This document shows, piece by piece, positions 59,199 through 64,000 of a stretch of DNA of 64,000 bases. Source of the DNA: Pseudomonas anguilliseptica (GTDB lineage Bacteria; Pseudomonadota; Gammaproteobacteria; Pseudomonadales; Pseudomonadaceae). The stretch lies in contig NZ_FNSC01000001.1 of the NCBI RefSeq assembly GCF_900105355.1, positions 2,976,001-3,040,000 of the forward strand. The letters run 5' to 3'. Position 1 is the first letter of the stretch, and the number at the start of each line of letters is the position of its first letter. The position numbers and the translations under genes are program-made. Below the pieces are notes generated by a model. That model was given only the letters and a program-made list of their open reading frames with translations, searched no databases and had not been told where the DNA came from.

Positions 59199-61823
59199 AT
59201 GAAAAGCGCAGAAATCCGTGAAGCCTTCCTCAGCTTCTTCGAACAGAAGGGACACACCCGTGTCGCCTCCAGCTCCCTGATTCCGGGTAATGACCCGACC
59301 CTGCTGTTCACCAACGCGGGGATGAACCAGTTCAAGGATTGCTTCCTCGGCCTGGAAAAGCGCGCCTACACCCGCGCCGCCACCAGCCAGAAGTGCGTGC
59401 GTGCCGGCGGCAAGCACAACGACCTGGAAAACGTCGGTTACACTGCGCGTCACCACACTTTTTTCGAAATGCTCGGCAACTTCAGCTTTGGCGACTATTT
59501 CAAGCGCGACGCCATTCACTTCGCCTGGGAGTTCCTCACCGGCGAAAACTGGCTGAACCTGCCCAAGGAAAAACTCTGGGTCACCGTCTACGCCACAGAC
59601 GACGAAGCCTATGACATCTGGAACAAGGAAATCGGCGTTCCGGCTGAACGCATGATCCGCATCGGCGACAACAAAGGCGCACCGTATGCGTCCGACAACT
59701 TCTGGACCATGGGCGACACCGGCCCGTGCGGCCCGTGCACCGAGATTTTCTTCGACCACGGCGAGCATATCTGGGGTGGCCCACCCGGCTCGCCAGAAGA
59801 AGACGGTGATCGTTACATTGAGATCTGGAACAACGTCTTTATGCAGTTCAACCGCACCGCAGACGGTGTGCTGCATCCGCTGCCGGCGCCGAGTGTGGAC
59901 ACTGGCATGGGGCTGGAGCGCGTCAGCGCGCTGCTGCAACACGTCAACTCGAACTACGAGATCGACCTGTTCCAGAGTCTGCTGAATGCAGCGGCCAAGG
60001 CTATCGGTTGCGTCAACGAGGGCCAGGCTTCGCTGAAGGTGGTGGCTGACCACATCCGTTCCTGCGGCTTCCTGATCGCCGACGGCGTCACCCCGTCAAA
60101 CGAAGGTCGTGGCTACGTGCTGCGCCGCATCATCCGCCGCGCCTGCCGCCACGGTAACAAGCTGGGTGCCAAGGGCAGCTTCTTCTACCAGATCGTTGCC
60201 GCGTTGGTAGCCGAGATGGGCGATGCCTTCCCTGAGCTGAAACAGCAGCAGGCGCATATCGAGCGCGTGCTGAAAACTGAAGAAGAGCAGTTTGCCAAGA
60301 CCCTGGAGCAGGGCCTGAAGATCCTCGAGCAGGACCTGGCCGAGCTCAAAGGCACCGTCATTCCGGGCGATGTGATCTTCAAGCTGTACGACACCTTCGG
60401 CTTTCCGATGGACCTCACCGGCGACATCGCCCGTGAGCGTGAGCTGACTCTGGATGAAGAAGGTTTCGAGCGCGAAATGCAGGCGCAGCGCGAGCGCGCA
60501 CGTTCTGCCAGTGCTTTCGGCATGGACTACAACAGCCTGGTCAAGGTCGACAGCGACACTGCGTTCCTCGGCTACCAGGGCACCAGTGGCAGCGGCAAGA
60601 TCATTGCGTTGTTCAAGGCCGGCCAGGCCGTCGACAGCCTGGGTGAAGGCGAGGAGGGCGTAGTCGTCCTCGACCAGACGCCGTTCTATGCAGAATCCGG
60701 TGGTCAGGTTGGTGACTGCGGCTTCCTTGAAGGTGCTGGTGTGCGTTTCGAAGTGCGTGATACCACCAAGGCTGGCGGCGCATTCCTGCACCACGGCGTT
60801 GCGCTCAAAGGCGGCTTGAGCGTCGGTACTTCGCTCAAGGCCGAAGTTGACGCCAGTGTGCGTCAGGCCACTGCGCTCAATCACTCGGCGACTCACCTGC
60901 TGCATGCGGCGCTGCGTCAGGTGCTGGGCGAGCACGTGACCCAGAAGGGCTCGTTGGTCGACAGTCAGCGTCTGCGTTTTGACTTCAGCCACTTCGAGGC
61001 GATCACGCTTGCGCAGCTGAAAGAGCTGGAGGCCATCGTCAACCGCGAAGTGCGCGCTAACAGCGAAGTGGAAACCCTGGAAACCGATATCGAAACTGCC
61101 AAGGCCAAGGGGGCCATGGCGCTGTTCGGTGAGAAGTACGGCGATCAGGTTCGCGTGTTGAGCATGGGTGGCGATTTCTCCGTTGAGCTGTGCGGCGGTA
61201 CTCACGTCAAGCGCACCGGTGATATCGGTCTGTTCAAAATTATCAGCGAAAGCGGTGTGGCGGCTGGCGTGCGTCGAATTGAAGCGATTACCGGCGCAGC
61301 AGCCTTTGCCTACCTGAACGGCGCCGAAGAGCAGCTGAAAGAAGCCGCTGCGCTGGTCAAGGGCAGTCGTGACAACCTGCTGGACAAGCTGGTCGGTGTG
61401 CTGGAGCGCAACCGTCAGCTGGAAAAAGAGCTGGAACAGCTCAAGGCCAAGGCCGCCAGTGCGGCAGGTAATGACCTGGCGGGTTCGGCTGTCGACGTCA
61501 AAGGCATCAAGGTGCTGACGGCGCGTCTCGACGGTCTGGACGGCAAGGCGCTGCTGGCGATGGTCGATCAGCTGAAGAACAAGTTGGGCAGTGCAGTCAT
61601 CCTGCTCGGCGGCGTGCAGGACGACAAGGTCGTCCTGGTGGCCGGTGTGACCCAGGACCTGACCGCCAAGCTGAAGGCCGGCGAGTTGATGAAGCAGGCG
61701 GCTGCGGCCGTCGGTGGCAAGGGTGGTGGTCGTCCGGACATGGCGCAAGGCGGCGGCGTTGATGCGGCGGCCCTCGATGGTGCGCTGGCGTTGGCCGTCT
61801 CCTTTGCCGAGCAAGGTCTGTAA
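59199..61823 (+). CDS. alaS: Alanyl-tRNA synthetase
   Basis: 874 residues from ATG 59199 ([19 protein letters not shown]). Class II catalytic core with the motif 2 region near [19 protein letters not shown] and the late motif [16 protein letters not shown]. The editing domain carries the zinc ligands [11 protein letters not shown] and [13 protein letters not shown], and a C-terminal C-Ala domain is present. It charges tRNA-Ala and clears mischarged Ser/Gly. Length and motifs are normal. Confidence 0.98.
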   Translation: MKSAEIREAFLSFFEQKGHTRVASSSLIPGNDPTLLFTNAGMNQFKDCFLGLEKRAYTRAATSQKCVRAGGKHNDLENVGYTARHHTFFEMLGNFSFGDYFKRDAIHFAWEFLTGENWLNLPKEKLWVTVYATDDEAYDIWNKEIGVPAERMIRIGDNKGAPYASDNFWTMGDTGPCGPCTEIFFDHGEHIWGGPPGSPEEDGDRYIEIWNNVFMQFNRTADGVLHPLPAPSVDTGMGLERVSALLQHVNSNYEIDLFQSLLNAAAKAIGCVNEGQASLKVVADHIRSCGFLIADGVTPSNEGRGYVLRRIIRRACRHGNKLGAKGSFFYQIVAALVAEMGDAFPELKQQQAHIERVLKTEEEQFAKTLEQGLKILEQDLAELKGTVIPGDVIFKLYDTFGFPMDLTGDIARERELTLDEEGFEREMQAQRERARSASAFGMDYNSLVKVDSDTAFLGYQGTSGSGKIIALFKAGQAVDSLGEGEEGVVVLDQTPFYAESGGQVGDCGFLEGAGVRFEVRDTTKAGGAFLHHGVALKGGLSVGTSLKAEVDASVRQATALNHSATHLLHAALRQVLGEHVTQKGSLVDSQRLRFDFSHFEAITLAQLKELEAIVNREVRANSEVETLETDIETAKAKGAMALFGEKYGDQVRVLSMGGDFSVELCGGTHVKRTGDIGLFKIISESGVAAGVRRIEAITGAAAFAYLNGAEEQLKEAAALVKGSRDNLLDKLVGVLERNRQLEKELEQLKAKAASAAGNDLAGSAVDVKGIKVLTARLDGLDGKALLAMVDQLKNKLGSAVILLGGVQDDKVVLVAGVTQDLTAKLKAGELMKQAAAAVGGKGGGRPDMAQGGGVDAAALDGALALAVSFAEQGL

Positions 61824-61937
61824 GTACCTGATTGCTTGAGTGCAAAGACCAGGGCCCGGTATACGCCCGGCGGGCCTTGGCAGGCTATTGAGTTATCTGT
61901 TTAATGGGCGCCCTTCACGGGCTGAGGCGGCTTTGAA

Positions 61938-63176
61938 ATGGCTTTGATCGTACAGAAATTTGGCGGCACCTCCGTCGGCACTGTTGAGCGTATTCAGCAG
62001 GTGGCCGCGAAGGTGAAGAAATTCCGCGAAAACGGCGATGACATTGTGGTTGTGGTTTCCGCCATGAGCGGTGAAACCAATCGCCTGATCGATCTGGCCA
62101 AACAGGTCAGTGATGGTCAGCCGGTACCGCGTGAACTCGACGTGATGGTCTCTACCGGCGAGCAGGTGACGATTGCCCTGCTGGCCATGGCGCTGATCAA
62201 GCTTGACGTGCCGGCGGTGTCCTATACCGGCAGCCAGGTGCGCATCCTGACTGACAGTGCACACAACAAAGCGCGCATCCTGCAGATCGATGATCAGAAA
62301 CTGCGTGCCGACCTCAAGGCCGGTCGTGTGGTGGTGGTTGCGGGTTTCCAGGGTGTCGACGAGCACGGCAATATCACCACCCTCGGTCGTGGCGGTTCCG
62401 ATACCACGGGTGTGGCGTTGGCCGCTGCGCTGAAGGCCGATGAGTGCCAGATCTACACCGACGTCGATGGTGTCTACACCACCGATCCGCGTGTGGTGCC
62501 GCAGGCTCAGCGTCTGGAAAAAATCACCTTCGAAGAGATGCTGGAAATGGCCAGTCTCGGTTCCAAGGTGCTGCAGATTCGCTCGGTGGAATTCGCCGGC
62601 AAGTACAACGTCCCGCTGCGCGTGCTGCACAGCTTCCAAGAGGGGCCGGGCACCCTCATTACCCTTGATGAAGAGGAATCCATGGAACAGCCGATCATCT
62701 CCGGCATCGCTTTCAACCGCGACGAAGCCAAGCTGACCATCCGTGGCGTACCGGACATCCCGGGCGTGGCGTTCAAAATTCTCGGCCCGATCAGTGCTGC
62801 GAACATCGAAGTGGACATGATCGTGCAGAACGTTGCGCACGATAACACCACCGATTTCACCTTCACCGTGCACCGCAATGACTACAGTGCGGCGCAGCAG
62901 GTGCTGGAGAACACCGCTCGCGAGTTGGGTGCGCGTGAAGTGATTGGCGACACCAAGATTGCCAAGGTGTCCATCGTCGGCGTTGGCATGCGTTCCCACG
63001 CAGGTGTTGCCAGCCGCATGTTCGAGGCGCTGGCCAAGGAAAACATCAATATTCAGATGATCTCCACCTCGGAGATCAAAGTCTCTGTGGTGATCGAAGA
63101 GAAATATCTGGAGTTGGCGGTGCGCGCCCTGCACACTGCTTTTGAACTGGATGCCCCGGCCCGTCAGGGCGACTGA
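61938..63176 (+). CDS. lysC: Aspartokinase
   Basis: 412 residues. The kinase domain begins MALIVQKFGGTSVGTVERIQ, with VSAMSGETNRLI, FQGVDEHGNITTLGRGGSDTTG and DVDGVYTTDPR. Two ACT domains follow (about 265-410) for feedback by lysine and threonine. An internal in-frame ATG may also give a regulatory beta subunit, as in related alpha/beta aspartokinases. First step of Lys, Thr and Met synthesis. It also makes the precursor of diaminobutyrate used by the siderophore locus. Confidence 0.97.
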   Translation: MALIVQKFGGTSVGTVERIQQVAAKVKKFRENGDDIVVVVSAMSGETNRLIDLAKQVSDGQPVPRELDVMVSTGEQVTIALLAMALIKLDVPAVSYTGSQVRILTDSAHNKARILQIDDQKLRADLKAGRVVVVAGFQGVDEHGNITTLGRGGSDTTGVALAAALKADECQIYTDVDGVYTTDPRVVPQAQRLEKITFEEMLEMASLGSKVLQIRSVEFAGKYNVPLRVLHSFQEGPGTLITLDEEESMEQPIISGIAFNRDEAKLTIRGVPDIPGVAFKILGPISAANIEVDMIVQNVAHDNTTDFTFTVHRNDYSAAQQVLENTARELGAREVIGDTKIAKVSIVGVGMRSHAGVASRMFEALAKENINIQMISTSEIKVSVVIEEKYLELAVRALHTAFELDAPARQGD

Positions 63177-63190
63177 GGCATTATCCGAAA

Positions 63191-63217
63191 GGCGCGGTTT
63201 ATCCCGCGCCTTTTGTC
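63191..63217 (+). terminator. Intrinsic terminator after lysC
   Basis: GGCGCGG and CCGCGCC form a 7-bp GC stem with a six-base loop, followed by TTTTGTCTTTTTGG, 15 bases after the lysC stop. Confidence 0.85.
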
Positions 63218-63237
63218 TTTTTGGTTGGCATGAGCGG

Positions 63238-63266
63238 GAACTTTCTTTCTGCTCACACTGGTCAAT
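63238..63266 (+). promoter_or_regulatory. Possible AlgU-type promoter for rsmA
   Basis: GAACTT at 63238-63243 and TCAAT at 63262-63266 recall the AlgU (sigma-E type) GAACTT-N16/17-TCNNA pattern reported for rsmA in P. aeruginosa. The spacer here is 18, one longer than ideal. Confidence 0.3.
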
Positions 63267-63364
63267 ACTTGGGTGAAGGCTCTGCTTGAGATGTTCGGGG
63301 CTGCCATCATTTTCTTTTTTGCAGACTGCTGTTGTCCTGAACTGATATCCGTAAGGAGAAAGGA

Positions 63365-63550
63365 ATGCTGATTCTGACTCGCCGGGTCGGAGAGACCCTG
63401 ATGGTGGGTGACGAAGTCACTGTCACCGTGTTGGGCGTTAAAGGTAATCAGGTGCGCATTGGCGTTAACGCGCCGAAAGAGGTTGCCGTGCACCGTGAAG
63501 AAATTTACCAGCGCATCCAGAAAGAGAAAGGCGAAGAACCAAGCCACTAA
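63365..63550 (+). CDS. rsmA: Carbon storage regulator RsmA/CsrA
   Basis: 61 residues, AAGGAG before ATG 63365. All CsrA features are present: [18 protein letters not shown] with the RNA-binding Arg/Leu4 face, [22 protein letters not shown] with Arg44. As a dimer it binds GGA motifs in mRNA leaders and represses or stabilises them. Its action is relieved by the small RNAs of the Gac/Rsm pathway. Location between lysC and tRNA-Ser is conserved in Pseudomonas. Confidence 0.98.
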   Translation: MLILTRRVGETLMVGDEVTVTVLGVKGNQVRIGVNAPKEVAVHREEIYQRIQKEKGEEPSH

Positions 63551-63612
63551 TTTTTATCGAAATTTTGGCTTTGCAAACGGGGGAAACATGGTTATCATGC
63601 GCCCCGTGTTGC

Positions 63613-63703
63613 GGAGAGGTGGCCGAGTGGCCGAAGGCGCTCCCCTGCTAAGGGAGTACATCTCAAAAGGGTGTCGGGGGTTCGAATCCCCCCTTCTCCG
63701 CCA
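63613..63703 (+). tRNA. tRNA-Ser (GCT)
   Basis: 91 bases including encoded CCA. The acceptor GGAGAGG pairs with CTTCTCC, the anticodon loop CTGCTAA gives GCT, a long variable arm (class II tRNA) is present, and the T-loop is GGTTCGAATCC. It reads AGC/AGT codons. Confidence 0.97.
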
Positions 63704-63756
63704 TTATTTAGTGCTGTAGGCGTTGGTGTTGAAAGTCTGCAGTGCAAGCGTTACAT

Positions 63757-63833
63757 GCACTCATAGCTCAGCTGGATAGAGTACTCGGCTACGAACCGAG
63801 CGGTCGGAGGTTCGAATCCTCCTGAGTGCACCA
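63757..63833 (+). tRNA. tRNA-Arg (ACG), copy 1
   Basis: 77 bases with encoded CCA. The acceptor GCACTCA pairs with TGAGTGC, and the anticodon ACG lies in CTACGAA (A34 is edited to inosine in bacteria). T-loop GGTTCGAATCC. Confidence 0.97.
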
Positions 63834-63905
63834 AATTGGAATGGCTTGCAGCGATGCAGGCCATTTTGTTTCAGCCAGCGGTGATCTGGTTTAAAAGCGC
63901 CATAT

Positions 63906-63982
63906 GCACTCATAGCTCAGCTGGATAGAGTACTCGGCTACGAACCGAGCGGTCGGAGGTTCGAATCCTCCTGAGTGCACCA
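63906..63982 (+). tRNA. tRNA-Arg (ACG), copy 2
   Basis: Identical over all 77 bases to the copy at 63757-63833, 72 bases away. More copies may continue beyond the window edge, as in other pseudomonads. Confidence 0.97.
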
Positions 63983-64000
63983 AACAAGAAGGGCCTGCAG

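Noticed and set aside
63613..63982. tRNA cluster as a genomic-island attachment site
   Set aside because: No integrase or direct repeat of a tRNA 3' end, apart from the second identical tRNA copy, is visible in the window.

Overview
The window is chromosomal DNA of a Pseudomonas sensu lato. Evidence for the genus: an AruC-F-G-D-B-E arginine succinyltransferase operon, the alaS-lysC-rsmA-tRNA-Ser-tRNA-Arg run, minCDE beside rluA and an lpxL/htrB gene, a class Ia nrdA/nrdB pair beside an RstAB-like two-component system, and Pseudomonas-type REP and GTAGGGTGGAT intergenic repeats. I cannot assign a species.

Region 1 (1-13150) is the edge of a non-ribosomal siderophore locus. A giant NRPS on the minus strand runs off the left edge. 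Its visible order is C-A(Asp)-T-T-C-A(Dab)-T-C-TauD. A standalone SyrP/TauD-type aspartyl beta-hydroxylase overlaps its start. Divergently, and sharing a perfect 7-bp inverted-repeat Fur box, lie an MbtH-like protein, a type II thioesterase, a phosphopantetheinyl transferase and a diaminobutyrate aminotransferase. Adenylation codes read from the sequence (DLTKVGHVG = Asp, DIWELTADD = Dab) agree with these accessory enzymes, so the product should carry beta-hydroxyaspartate and diaminobutyrate. A frameshifted bacterioferritin follows.

Region 2 (13780-20500) is accessory and partly decayed: a transposase remnant, an orphan AbiEi-type antitoxin, a BPSL0761-family protein, a four-cysteine small protein, a two-gene wHTH + SF2 helicase operon facing a C-protein-like XRE regulator across a perfect 16-bp palindrome, an internally deleted hsdR, and an IS5-family element.

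Region 3 (20600-36450) is a mosaic of small housekeeping and unknown genes. It includes a CAP-domain protein, an unusual three-gene operon (metzincin protease, 99-aa beta-rich protein, HAD-M61 fusion), MerR/DUF2938, a DJ-1/PfpI protein, alpha-carbonic anhydrase, NUDIX, GNAT, a methyltransferase, an exported FAD oxidoreductase, two lipoproteins and two very small proteins.

Region 4 (36650-64000) is core genome: nrdB and nrdA with NrdR-like and DnaA boxes upstream, RstAB-like sensor/regulator, rluA, minCDE, lpxL, a patatin, the ArgR-marked aru operon, ltaE, alaS, lysC, rsmA and three tRNAs.

At least seven otherwise normal genes are each broken by a one-base slip, many in short homopolymers. 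This points to indel errors in the assembly at least as much as to real pseudogenes.
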